Below are positions 17,603 through 25,334 of a DNA stretch of 36,194 nucleotides, in pieces. Position numbers and translations under genes: made by a program. The first letter of the stretch is position 1. Each line of letters begins with the position of its first letter. Below the pieces are notes generated by a model. It saw nothing but the letters and a program-made list of their open reading frames with translations. It was not told the origin of the DNA and did no database searches. Source of the DNA: Proteus alimentorum (GTDB lineage Bacteria; Pseudomonadota; Gammaproteobacteria; Enterobacterales; Enterobacteriaceae); the NCBI RefSeq assembly GCF_002607735.1, contig NZ_NBVR01000035.1, positions 1-36,194 on the forward strand, in the 5' to 3' direction.

Positions 17603-19180
17603 ATGATGCAAACAAAAAAACAGGGAGGCAGTCGCTTTCTACGCACAGTGGAATGGCTAGGAAATGCGCTACCCCATCCCGTTATTTTATTTATTATTTT
17701 AATTGCTATTTTACTTGTCTCTTCGGCAGTTGGTGAATACTTCGGTGTTACGGTACAAGATCCCCGACCAGAAGGCGCTAAAGGGCGTGCAGAAGATGGC
17801 TATATCCACATTATTAGTTTGTTAGATGCTGAGGGTATTCGTCGTATATTGGCAAATGTAGTCACCAACTTTACTGGATTTGCGCCTTTAGGTACGGTGC
17901 TGGTGGCGTTATTAGGTGTCGGTATTGCTGAACGTGCAGGCTTATTATCTGCGGTTATGCGTTTAGTGGTAATGAAAGCACCTCGTAAAATGACTACATT
18001 GGCGATTGTCTTTGCGGGTATTATGTCGAATACCGCGGCTGAGTTAGGCTATGTGGTACTGATACCGTTATCAGCAATTATCTTCCATTCGTTAGGGCGG
18101 CATCCTCTCGCTGGTCTAGCGGCTGCATTTGCAGGGGTTTCCGGCGGTTATTCTGCTAACTTACTCTTAGGGACGATAGATCCGTTATTATCAGGTATTA
18201 CGCAGCAAGCAGCGCGCATTATAGATCCAACTTATATCGTTGGTGCTGAAGCAAACTGGTACTTTATGTTTGTCAGTACATTCCTTATTACTTTCTTAGG
18301 TTACTTCATTACAGAAAAAATCGTTGAGCCTCAACTAGGGCCTTATAACGGTAACGAACTTGATGATGAAGAAAATGATTTAAGGAATGCTGCTGAAGTT
18401 ACGCCACTCGAAAAGAAAGCATTATGGGCTGCGACAGGAACCTTTATTGTTATGGGCGTGATTTTGGCGCTAACCGTTGTTCCTGAAAATGGCATATTGA
18501 GAAATCAAGAAACAGGGCTAATTGGTAATTCTCCTTTCTTAAAATCTATTGTTGTCTTTATTTTCTTATTCTTTGCAATTCCGGGTATTGTTTACGGATG
18601 GATTGCTAAGACAATGCGTACAGATAAAGACATCGTTGATGCTATGGCGAATTCGATGAGCACGCTTGGGCTCTATTTAGTGATTATTTTCTTTGCAGCT
18701 CAGTTTGTGGCGTTCTTTGGTTGGACAAATATCGGTCAGGTTATTGCTGTTAAGGGGGCTGCACTACTTAATAGCATTGATATGCCAAGTGGATTACTGT
18801 TCTTAGGCTTTATTTTAATCTGTGCTTTTATTAACTTAATGATTGGTTCAGCATCAGCACAATGGGCTGTTACAGCACCTATCTTTGTACCAATGTTAAT
18901 GCTTGCAGGTTATGCGCCAGAGACAATCCAAGCAGCATATCGAATAGGCGATTCTGTCACTAATATCATTACACCAATGATGAGTTATTTTGGTTTGATA
19001 TTAGCAGTTGCAACAAAATATAAGAAAGACACGGGTATTGGTACTATGATCTCTATGATGTTGCCATATTCTGTTATTTTCTTAATTGGTTGGTCATTAT
19101 TATTCTACTTATGGGTATTTGTATTCAACTTACCAGTGGGACCTGGCTCACCAACGTATTATTCTCCAACAGCAGGTTAA
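17603..19180 (+). CDS. AbgT-family transporter
   Basis: 525-residue inner-membrane protein of the AbgT family, whose members include E. coli AbgT (p-aminobenzoyl-glutamate uptake) and gonococcal MtrF (sulfonamide and hydrophobic drug export). About a dozen hydrophobic segments are visible, beginning HPVILFIILIAILLV near residue 25. Family-typical stretches are MSNTAAELGYVVLIPLSAI, SGGYSANLLLGTIDPLLSG and NLMIGSASAQWAVTAPIFVP. Substrate and direction cannot be read from sequence. No amidase genes (abgA/abgB) lie beside it, so it is not an abg operon. It is probably monocistronic: a terminator follows 16 bases after the stop. The ATG at 17606 is an equally possible start. Confidence 0.9.
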   Translation: MMQTKKQGGSRFLRTVEWLGNALPHPVILFIILIAILLVSSAVGEYFGVTVQDPRPEGAKGRAEDGYIHIISLLDAEGIRRILANVVTNFTGFAPLGTVLVALLGVGIAERAGLLSAVMRLVVMKAPRKMTTLAIVFAGIMSNTAAELGYVVLIPLSAIIFHSLGRHPLAGLAAAFAGVSGGYSANLLLGTIDPLLSGITQQAARIIDPTYIVGAEANWYFMFVSTFLITFLGYFITEKIVEPQLGPYNGNELDDEENDLRNAAEVTPLEKKALWAATGTFIVMGVILALTVVPENGILRNQETGLIGNSPFLKSIVVFIFLFFAIPGIVYGWIAKTMRTDKDIVDAMANSMSTLGLYLVIIFFAAQFVAFFGWTNIGQVIAVKGAALLNSIDMPSGLLFLGFILICAFINLMIGSASAQWAVTAPIFVPMLMLAGYAPETIQAAYRIGDSVTNIITPMMSYFGLILAVATKYKKDTGIGTMISMMLPYSVIFLIGWSLLFYLWVFVFNLPVGPGSPTYYSPTAG

Positions 19181-19196
19181 TTCTCTGTGATAAAAG

Positions 19197-19225
19197 AAGC
19201 TTATACAGGGATGTATAGGCTTTTT
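19197..19225. terminator. Terminator after the AbgT-family gene, possibly bidirectional
   Basis: An 11 bp stem (19197-19207 with 19212-19222, one G.U pair) with a GGGA loop is followed by TTTTT on the + strand. It lies between two convergent genes; on the - strand the A-rich left flank would read as T-rich, so it may also serve the DUF1992 gene. Confidence 0.8.
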
Positions 19226-19238
19226 CTATTTTGCTATT

Positions 19239-19631
19239 TCATTCTTTTTGATCTGTTTCTTTTTTATGATTTGCCAATTTTTCTGTGAGTTGTGTGGCAT
19301 AGTCCGCATGTAAAAATTGGGTATCTAGACCAGCCTGCTGCAATTTTAACTCAAGTAATGCCAAACGCTTTTGCAGTGATCCATTCTCTATTTCGGTTTC
19401 ATTTAATGTACTTAGGATTTCAGCTAGAGATAAGGCTTCTTTTCTATCTTGCATTTCAGGTGGTAAAAAACCTGCATTCTTTAATAAGTGATAGCTTGCT
19501 CTAAGTGACTCTGGAACATGGCTATTATCATCAAGGATCAATGGTTTTCCTTCTCCTTTTAGTGATGAAAGTTCTCCTTTTTGTAACGCTTTTTCTATAT
19601 GGCGTTCAGCCCACTCATCTAAAATAGACAC
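19239..19631 (-). CDS. DUF1992 (DnaJ homologue C28-like) protein, YhdN-like
   Basis: 130-residue conserved protein. The start is a GTG at 19631 (VSILDEWAERHIEKA) preceded by AGAGG at proper distance; an open frame to 19673 adds a tail not typical of the family. Diagnostic parts are ILDEWAERHI, GKPLILDDNSHVPESLRASY and LLKNAGFLPPEM, the DUF1992 domain. E. coli YhdN belongs to this family; its cellular role is not known. The C-terminal third is charged and likely helical or coiled-coil. It is transcribed divergently from the AhpD-like gene across about 130 very AT-rich bases. Confidence 0.88.
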   Translation of the reverse strand: MSILDEWAERHIEKALQKGELSSLKGEGKPLILDDNSHVPESLRASYHLLKNAGFLPPEMQDRKEALSLAEILSTLNETEIENGSLQKRLALLELKLQQAGLDTQFLHADYATQLTEKLANHKKETDQKE

Positions 19632-19760
19632 TTTAAACCTCTTTTTGGTAACTATCACAATAGAAAAGATCACTGCAAATTAAATTGGCTTGCTTAGATT
19701 ATATAATTTGATATTATATTTTTATATTATATAAATAAATATATTGTAAAAGGATCAAAA

Positions 19761-20099
19761 ATGAGCAAGTACAAAGAAATAGTAACAGACATTGCAGCTA
19801 ACATGGGGGCATTGTCTCAAAATATTCCAGAAGTAATGAAAGCGTTTATGAGCACGACAAAAGCGGGTGGTAAAGAAGGTGCTTTAGATGCAAAAACAAA
19901 AGAATTGATCGCCATTGCAATTGCTGTCGCGAATCGTTGTGATGGTTGTATTGGATTTCATGCAAAAACACTTGTAGAGCTTGGCACAACAGAACAAGAA
20001 CTCGCTGAAGCATTAGGTGTTGCTATTTATATGGGGGGCGGCCCTTCAGTTATGTATGCAGCCAACACCATGGGCGCTTTTAAAGAGTTTAATAAATAA
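19761..20099 (+). CDS. AhpD-like / carboxymuconolactone decarboxylase family protein
   Basis: 112-residue small helical protein of the CMD/AhpD superfamily. The redox motif is Cys60-x-x-Cys63-x3-His67 (RCDGCIGFH), with Glu48 upstream, as in AhpD-type peroxidase/disulfide proteins. These are commonly alkyl-hydroperoxidases or thiol-linked antioxidant proteins; a decarboxylase role is unlikely because both cysteines are present. AAAAGGA precedes the ATG closely (19748-19754). It is a single gene: a good terminator follows at 20134. Confidence 0.9.
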   Translation: MSKYKEIVTDIAANMGALSQNIPEVMKAFMSTTKAGGKEGALDAKTKELIAIAIAVANRCDGCIGFHAKTLVELGTTEQELAEALGVAIYMGGGPSVMYAANTMGAFKEFNK

Positions 20100-20133
20100 G
20101 ATTTTTATCATCATATAATTAAACGAAGTAATC

Positions 20134-20165
20134 AAAAACCAGAATAAGTTCCTTCTGGTTTTTTT
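20134..20165 (+). terminator. Rho-independent terminator after AhpD-like gene
   Basis: AAAAACCAGAA (20134-20144) pairs with TTCTGGTTTTT (20153-20163) around an 8-base loop, ending in a run of seven T (20159-20165). Confidence 0.88.
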
Positions 20166-20498
20166 ATTTTATATACTTTGTTGATTTTCTGTTTATGCTT
20201 AAATGTTTTCTCTCTATTTTTTATTTTAATACTATTTAGATGAATATTTGATAAATAACTCGCTGTTATTTCATAAAATATTAATGTGTCACCATTTGAA
20301 TTTTTAACGGAGTTTTATTTTATCTTATTGATTAATATTGAAAATAATGGGGTTTTGGCATCCTTGTGACTGGTTAAAAATAAAACAATTCATTAATTAA
20401 TTATAATTTAATAAATAATAATTGAATCTTTTATAGGATAGCTATTCTAAGTGGATAGTTCGTATAAGGTGATATTGTTTTATTTTAACGGGGAATAT
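20166..20498. other. Intergenic region upstream of arnT
   Basis: About 330 AT-rich bases without a gene. The only possible element is ATAGCTAT (a small palindrome near 20438-20445). I looked for PmrA (CTTAAG direct repeat) and PhoP (GGTTTA direct repeat) boxes that often precede aminoarabinose genes and found none that is convincing. Confidence 0.45.
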
Positions 20499-22145
20499 AT
20501 GCGTGTCGATTTTGTAGAAAGATATAAATGGTTTCTACTTTTTATTTTTATATTTTTAACTTATTTAATTCCTCTCGAAACGCGACTACTCTGGCAACCA
20601 GATGAGATCCGTTATGCTGAGATTAGTCGAGAAATGCTCGTATCGGGTAATTGGTCTGTACCTTATATGCTGGATATTCGCTATTTTGAAAAGCCCGTAT
20701 TAGGATATTGGTTAAACAGTATTGCACAATGGTTATTTGGCGGCGGTCATTTTTCTGTTCGTGTTGTCGTTGTAACGTCAACCTTATTAACCGGCTTATT
20801 TGTTTATCGTGCGGCTATGCTAGTTTGGCATAATCGTACTTTGGCATTTAATGCACTGGTGGTTTTTTTATCCTCATTTCTTGTATTAGCGATTGGTACC
20901 TACAATATTCTTGATCCTATAGTGACAATGTTTGTGACTATTGCAATGTATTACTTTTTAAGTGGATTATCTGCACAGAATAGAAAGTCAAAAATCAGTG
21001 CATATATTTTAGTCGGTGTTTTCTGTGGATTAGGTTTTTTAACTAAAGGTTTTATTGCGGTTGTTTTACCCGCATTAGTTTTTATTGTAACCGCAATTAG
21101 CTTATCTCGTTTTAAAGAAGTCCTTTGCTATGCACCAATAGCGCTTATCTCTCTGCTTATTATCGCTGGCCCATGGGTGATTTCAGTTGCACTTCAAGCT
21201 CCTGATTATTGGCACTACTTTTTTTGGATTGAACATGTTCAACGTTTTGTTGAAAAGAATTCAGCAAGATCTCAACCTATGTGGTTTTATTTACCTATTG
21301 TTATTTTGGGTATTTTACCTTGGTTAGGGTTTTTATTTGGGGCGCTTAAATCAGCTATTTTATTGAAAAAAGGAACGCTTTATTTTTCGTTTTGGTTATT
21401 CCTATTTTTTGCTTTCTTTTCTGCTTCCAGCGGTAAGTTATTAACCTATATGTTACCTTGTTTTGTGCCACTTTCTATCTTGATTGCACATTACATGGAA
21501 GAGCTAAAAAATAAACAAAATGAAAAAATTCATAATATTAATGCGATCATAAATACTGTTTTTGGGTTTGTTGGCGTCTCTATTATAGTTTATTCGCTTT
21601 TCTCCACACGATTTACGTTATATGAAACAAGTGAGCAATATAAAGCGCTGCTGGGTATTGTGGGCTTCTTATGTTGGAGTGTGATGGGAATTGTTTCATT
21701 CTTTAAACCCACCCGCTTACTGACTTTATTTTGCTCAGTAGGATTAAGTCTAGCAATTGGATACGTCATTCCTCATAAAATAGAAAGTAAAAGCACCCCT
21801 GAAAAGGCAATCAGTCACTATTATAGCGAGCTAGCAGATAAGCCTTATATTTTAACTGATGAAGTCGGGATCGGAACGTCCTTAGCATGGAGTTTAAAAC
21901 GCACTGATATTCGTTTAACAGAGACAAAAGGGGAGCTTGCTTATGGTCTGGCATATCCTGATGTGCATAATAAATATTATGATCTTAAGCAACTAGTTAA
22001 CTTAATTGAAGAGAATAACTATCAAGGGCTTGCGATTATTTTAGTCCGACCAGAGCGAAAAGACATATTATCTGTTATCAGCCAGTTAAAGGTAAAACCT
22101 GTTGTAGAAAAACAGGGTGATTTAACGTTTATTTTCTTTAATTAA
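20499..22145 (+). CDS. arnT: Undecaprenyl phosphate-aminoarabinose:lipid A transferase (ArnT)
   Basis: 548-residue inner-membrane GT-C glycosyltransferase that moves 4-amino-4-deoxy-L-arabinose from undecaprenyl phosphate to lipid A at the periplasmic face, giving polymyxin resistance. Start chosen at ATG 20499 with GGGGAA just upstream, matching the family length; a GTG at 20451 would add an odd tail. The strongly conserved opening LETRLLWQPDEIRYAEISREML carries the acidic catalytic/metal residues of the first periplasmic loop. FEKPVLGYWLNS, LTKGF, YWHYFFWIEHVQRF and ILTDEVGIGTSLAWSL are also typical. There are about twelve membrane helices. No other arn genes adjoin it, so donor synthesis must be encoded elsewhere. 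Confidence 0.93.
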   Translation: MRVDFVERYKWFLLFIFIFLTYLIPLETRLLWQPDEIRYAEISREMLVSGNWSVPYMLDIRYFEKPVLGYWLNSIAQWLFGGGHFSVRVVVVTSTLLTGLFVYRAAMLVWHNRTLAFNALVVFLSSFLVLAIGTYNILDPIVTMFVTIAMYYFLSGLSAQNRKSKISAYILVGVFCGLGFLTKGFIAVVLPALVFIVTAISLSRFKEVLCYAPIALISLLIIAGPWVISVALQAPDYWHYFFWIEHVQRFVEKNSARSQPMWFYLPIVILGILPWLGFLFGALKSAILLKKGTLYFSFWLFLFFAFFSASSGKLLTYMLPCFVPLSILIAHYMEELKNKQNEKIHNINAIINTVFGFVGVSIIVYSLFSTRFTLYETSEQYKALLGIVGFLCWSVMGIVSFFKPTRLLTLFCSVGLSLAIGYVIPHKIESKSTPEKAISHYYSELADKPYILTDEVGIGTSLAWSLKRTDIRLTETKGELAYGLAYPDVHNKYYDLKQLVNLIEENNYQGLAIILVRPERKDILSVISQLKVKPVVEKQGDLTFIFFN

Positions 22146-22360
22146 CTGATTTAAAAGTCTATTTCTATTTTTAAAAGACTGTTATCAAAGAGCAAATAAA
22201 TTTAACTTCAACTTTAAAATGACATGGATTTGATTTTTTGTGTTGTTTTTGTGTGATCAAAGCCAAAAAATGGATTTTGTTGAAAAATATATTTTGCTCT
22301 TTTTAATTTTAATGGTAGGTTTAAAATGTGTCCATTAAATCGGAGTTAGCTAAGCACTAT
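22146..22360. other. Untranslated region with a long-range inverted repeat
   Basis: No ORF. AAAGAGCAAA (22187-22196) and TTTGCTCTTT (22293-22302) are perfect 10-base complements 96 bases apart. If this is transcribed as the 5' part of the small-ORF message downstream, the repeat would form a long closing stem. The short T-rich stretch after 22302 could also let it end a transcript from the left. Confidence 0.4.
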
Positions 22361-22435
22361 ATGACAAGTCACTTTACTTTATCAGAACCCCCGCCCAAAC
22401 AAAATGTACTTATGAATGGGGGTAATTTATGCTGA
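22361..22435 (+). CDS. Possible leader ORF with Pro-Pro-Pro
   Basis: 24 codons: MTSHFTLSE, then PPP (codons 10-12), then KQNVLMNGGNLC, stop TGA at 22433-22435. The downstream ORF starts inside its last codons (ATG 22429-22431, TTATGCTGA), so the two frames overlap by 7 bases. Pro-Pro-Pro is a known ribosome-stalling motif relieved by EF-P. The CCCCCGCCC coding for it is also the 5' arm of a hairpin covering the next ribosome binding site. A GGAG lies at 22342, which is rather far from the ATG. I do not recognise the peptide. Confidence 0.35.
   Translation: MTSHFTLSEPPPKQNVLMNGGNLC
22387..22423 (+). promoter_or_regulatory. Hairpin masking the ribosome binding site of the 30-residue ORF
   Basis: ACCCCC (22387-22392) is complementary to GGGGGT (22418-22423). 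The G run is the only Shine-Dalgarno-like sequence for the ATG at 22429 (5 bases away). A competing inner pairing is CCCA (22394-22397) with TGGG (22417-22420). A ribosome held on the leader's Pro codons would cover the 5' arm and expose the site; that mechanism is inference. Confidence 0.45.
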
Positions 22436-22521
22436 TTTTCCTAGCTGAATGTTTTATTGGTCTAGCATCAATTGCTCTTACTCACCGTGTATTAACGTTG
22501 TACGGTACTAAAAAGAAGTGA
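22429..22521 (+). CDS. Possible 30-residue hydrophobic peptide (small membrane protein or type I toxin-like)
   Basis: MLIFLAECFIGLASIALTHR followed by a short stretch ending GTKKK. One hydrophobic segment (residues 1-18) would cross the membrane, and the basic end would stay in the cytoplasm. This architecture fits small stress-induced membrane proteins and type I toxins such as Ldr or Ibs, but I find no sequence identity to those I know. It is preceded by GGGGG in a hairpin and followed 46 bases later by a good terminator, which supports a real short message. Confidence 0.4.
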   Translation: MLIFLAECFIGLASIALTHRVLTLYGTKKK

Positions 22522-22567
22522 TGATACCCGCTAGCTAAAATAAGTAATTAACTGTTGCTTATAATTA

Positions 22568-22600
22568 AAAGTCCTATATCCTTCCATGATTTAGGACTTT
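22568..22600. terminator. Bidirectional terminator between the small ORF and zapD
   Basis: AAAGTCCTA (22568-22576) and TAGGACTTT (22592-22600) form a perfect 9 bp stem with a 15-base loop. T-rich sequence follows on both strands, so it can end the small-ORF message on + and the zapBCD message on -, which finishes at 22641. Confidence 0.75.
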
Positions 22601-22640
22601 AATAATTATATTAATATCTCTCATTAAAAAATGAGTGGTT

Positions 22641-23993
22641 CTAGTGGAAATAACCTTCAATTAATTTTATTTTTTCAATATCTAATGTATTAGTATATTG
22701 ATGTAATAATGCCCAAGCCTGAATATAATCATATTTAACTTTAATTAAATCTTGCTGAGCGCGATATAATAATTCTTCAGCATTAAGTACATCGACCATT
22801 GTTCTCTGCCCGCCAATATAACTTTTTTGAGTCGCATCTAATTGCAATTTAGCAGAAGAAACGGATTGCTCATAGGCGTTCAATTTAATATTACTCGTTG
22901 TACATATTTGGTATTGATGACGTAGTTCTTGTGTGATCTGCTGAATAATTGCATCTCTTTCAAATGCACTCATTTGATACAATGCAGTAGATTGACGCAT
23001 TGAAGCTGTTGTTTTTCCGCCATTAAATAAAGGTAAGCTGACATAAAAGCCAACATTCGCTGATTGATATTTTTGATTTACGGTATTATTGCTATCGGAA
23101 TCACTATTAGAATAAGAAGCATAGAGCTGCACTGTTGGGAAAAATTCACCTCTATTTTTTTCCACTTCTTGTTTTGCTATTGCCATTTCATAACGAGCAG
23201 TTTGAATATTGAGGTTGCTTTGCATAACCTCATTTTCCCATGACTCGTAATTATTGGGTGTAATAGGTTGTAATATAAAACGATTACTGCTTAATTTTGC
23301 TATATGTTCTGCATCAGGCAGTGGTGTTCCAATCATTGAACTTAGTTTATTTTTAGCATTATCTAACTCAAGTTGGATATCCGTATATTGAGATTGAGTT
23401 AAATATAATCGCGTTTGGATCTCTGAAATATCTGTTTTTGTTCCTTCACCTAATTCAAATAAACGCTGACTTGATATTAGCTGTTTTTTATAAATCGCTT
23501 GCTGTGAAAGATTTAATAATAACTTATCCTGCGCATAAGCTAATTCTATATAATTATCCACTAATTTGATCACTAGCTCAGAAAATTTCACTTGATAACG
23601 ACTATCTGATAATAATGTTTTGATTACTGATGATTTATAATCACTAAATGCCGTGTAATCAAAGAGTGGTTGGCTAATAATTGCACTGACGGAATGACTT
23701 TGATAATTTTGATACTCAGTTCTTTCTATTTCGCCTCGATTAGTATTGATAGGATAAACTTTTCGTTGCCAATTTCGTGGGTTATTTTGATAGTTTACAT
23801 GTATACTTGGAAGTAATTGAGATAAGCCAATATTTTCATACTCTTTACCGGCAACCTGTTCTTTAATCGCAGCATTAAACGTAGGATCATTTTTTACTGC
23901 TAAGAAATAGAGATCAGATAAGCTGATCGCAAAAGTGTGAAAACTTAGCATCCATATAGATAAAATGGCAGAGAGCTTTTTTATTTGCATCAT
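22641..23993 (-). CDS. zapD: TolC-like outer-membrane component of the Zap type I secretion system
   Basis: 450-residue outer-membrane channel protein of the TolC/PrtF kind, last partner of a type I secretion system. Signal peptide about residues 1-22 (ends HTFA), then SLSDLYFLAVKNDPTF, the typical opening of the outer-membrane efflux protein fold, with long heptad-rich helices and a repeat of the pattern in the second half (NLNIQTARYEMAIAKQEVEKNRGEFFPTV). AEELLYRAQQDLIKVKYDYI near the end is characteristic. Its ATG shares one base with the zapC stop (TAATG), so translation is coupled. A second ATG follows directly. Confidence 0.9.
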   Translation of the reverse strand: MMQIKKLSAILSIWMLSFHTFAISLSDLYFLAVKNDPTFNAAIKEQVAGKEYENIGLSQLLPSIHVNYQNNPRNWQRKVYPINTNRGEIERTEYQNYQSHSVSAIISQPLFDYTAFSDYKSSVIKTLLSDSRYQVKFSELVIKLVDNYIELAYAQDKLLLNLSQQAIYKKQLISSQRLFELGEGTKTDISEIQTRLYLTQSQYTDIQLELDNAKNKLSSMIGTPLPDAEHIAKLSSNRFILQPITPNNYESWENEVMQSNLNIQTARYEMAIAKQEVEKNRGEFFPTVQLYASYSNSDSDSNNTVNQKYQSANVGFYVSLPLFNGGKTTASMRQSTALYQMSAFERDAIIQQITQELRHQYQICTTSNIKLNAYEQSVSSAKLQLDATQKSYIGGQRTMVDVLNAEELLYRAQQDLIKVKYDYIQAWALLHQYTNTLDIEKIKLIEGYFH

Positions 23994-25318
23994 TATTCTT
24001 CCGTCAATGAAGTATGGATCCTATCTAAAACAGGCTTGAAGAGATAATTTAGTAATGAGCGATCGCCTGTATTAATAAATACATCAACTGGCATTCCAGC
24101 CTTTAATTTATTTTTATTGTCTGTAAGAAGAGTATTATCTTTAACATTAATAAACACTTGGTAATAAGGTTCTGTCGTTCTTTCATCAATAAGTCTATCA
24201 GCTGAAATTAATGTTACCTCTCCGGGAATTTTAGGTGTTGTATTTTGATTGAATGCACTAAACATTAAATCAACAGGAAGACCAAGTGTAACTTTATCAA
24301 TAAGATGAGGAGCTAAACGTGCCTCAATAATTAATTGATGATCTTGAGGAACAACTTCCATTAATGTTTGGCCTGTTCTTACAACGCCACCTTGGGTGAA
24401 AACAGATAAATCCATTACTATTCCCGAAATGGGGGCCGTAATTTGCATCTTTTTTAGTTTATCTATTTCAATAATAAGTTGTTTTTCTGTTTCACTGATT
24501 TGTAATTGAACTTGGTTAAGTTCAGTACGTGCCGATTGGTAAAAATTAGCATTGCGTTGCAGTATCTTTTGTTCATACTCTAGTTTTTGTTTTTCTAATG
24601 TACTTATTTGTCCAAAATTATCATTAAGCTGGTTGTTATTTTCAGCAAGTTCACGTTCAACCTCTTGATATCGATGACGAGGAATATAACCTTCACTTGC
24701 TAAAGTTTGTAAATCTTTTATCTGATTTTGAAGGCTATTTATTTGGTTCTGCTTATTAAATGTGGATTTTTTAAGATGGATTAAACGATTGGAAATTCCT
24801 GCGATAACGGCTTTATAACCATTAACTTCACTGTATAATTCAATATACTTCTCATTAAGTAATTTATTTTGCAGTAGGGATAATTTATTTAAATTCTCTG
24901 AAGGAGAATAATACTTATCATTAGGATCTAAGATAAATTCTGTTTTTTCATTTAATTGAGCATATAAGCGTTGTTGAGTAATAAGTAAATTATCATATTG
25001 TTCTGATAAGGATTTTACTAAGGCTTTTGATTGAATAGAGCTTAATTGAATAAGGGTTTGACCTTCGATTACGTTATCACCATTTTTCACTAAAATATCA
25101 GTAATAATACCTTCTACTGAAGCTTGAACACTCTTTTTATTACCTGAAATTGAAACATTTCCTTTCGCAGATACGCCTTTATCTAAAGGAGCAAAGGCTG
25201 CCCAAAAAATAAAAACAGCAAGACCTAAAAGAATAACTGACCATCCTATTATTAAGAATTTTCTAGGATCATCTGAAATATCATGAACAATATCGATTTC
25301 ATTTTTTTTTGTGATCAT
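23993..25318 (-). CDS. zapC: HlyD-family membrane fusion protein of the Zap exporter
   Basis: 441-residue periplasmic adaptor that links the ABC protein to the outer-membrane channel. A single membrane anchor lies at about residues 22-45 (FLIIGWSVILLGLAVFIFWA). Then come a lipoyl/barrel half (SVEGIITDILVKNGDNVIEGQTLIQL), a long coiled-coil hairpin (about residues 130-280), the second lipoyl half, and the HlyD C-terminal pattern (ITAPISGIVMDLSVFTQGGVV, then KLKAGMPVDVFINTGDRSLLNYLFKPV). These are PrtE/HlyD family marks. It starts 16 bases after zapB and overlaps zapD by one base. Confidence 0.92.
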   Translation of the reverse strand: MITKKNEIDIVHDISDDPRKFLIIGWSVILLGLAVFIFWAAFAPLDKGVSAKGNVSISGNKKSVQASVEGIITDILVKNGDNVIEGQTLIQLSSIQSKALVKSLSEQYDNLLITQQRLYAQLNEKTEFILDPNDKYYSPSENLNKLSLLQNKLLNEKYIELYSEVNGYKAVIAGISNRLIHLKKSTFNKQNQINSLQNQIKDLQTLASEGYIPRHRYQEVERELAENNNQLNDNFGQISTLEKQKLEYEQKILQRNANFYQSARTELNQVQLQISETEKQLIIEIDKLKKMQITAPISGIVMDLSVFTQGGVVRTGQTLMEVVPQDHQLIIEARLAPHLIDKVTLGLPVDLMFSAFNQNTTPKIPGEVTLISADRLIDERTTEPYYQVFINVKDNTLLTDNKNKLKAGMPVDVFINTGDRSLLNYLFKPVLDRIHTSLTEE

Positions 25319-25334
25319 AATTGTCTTCTCAATA

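Noticed and set aside
20230-20498. PmrA or PhoP box before arnT
   Set aside because: Only weak partial resemblance (GGTTAAAAATAAAAC); no proper direct repeat with correct spacing.
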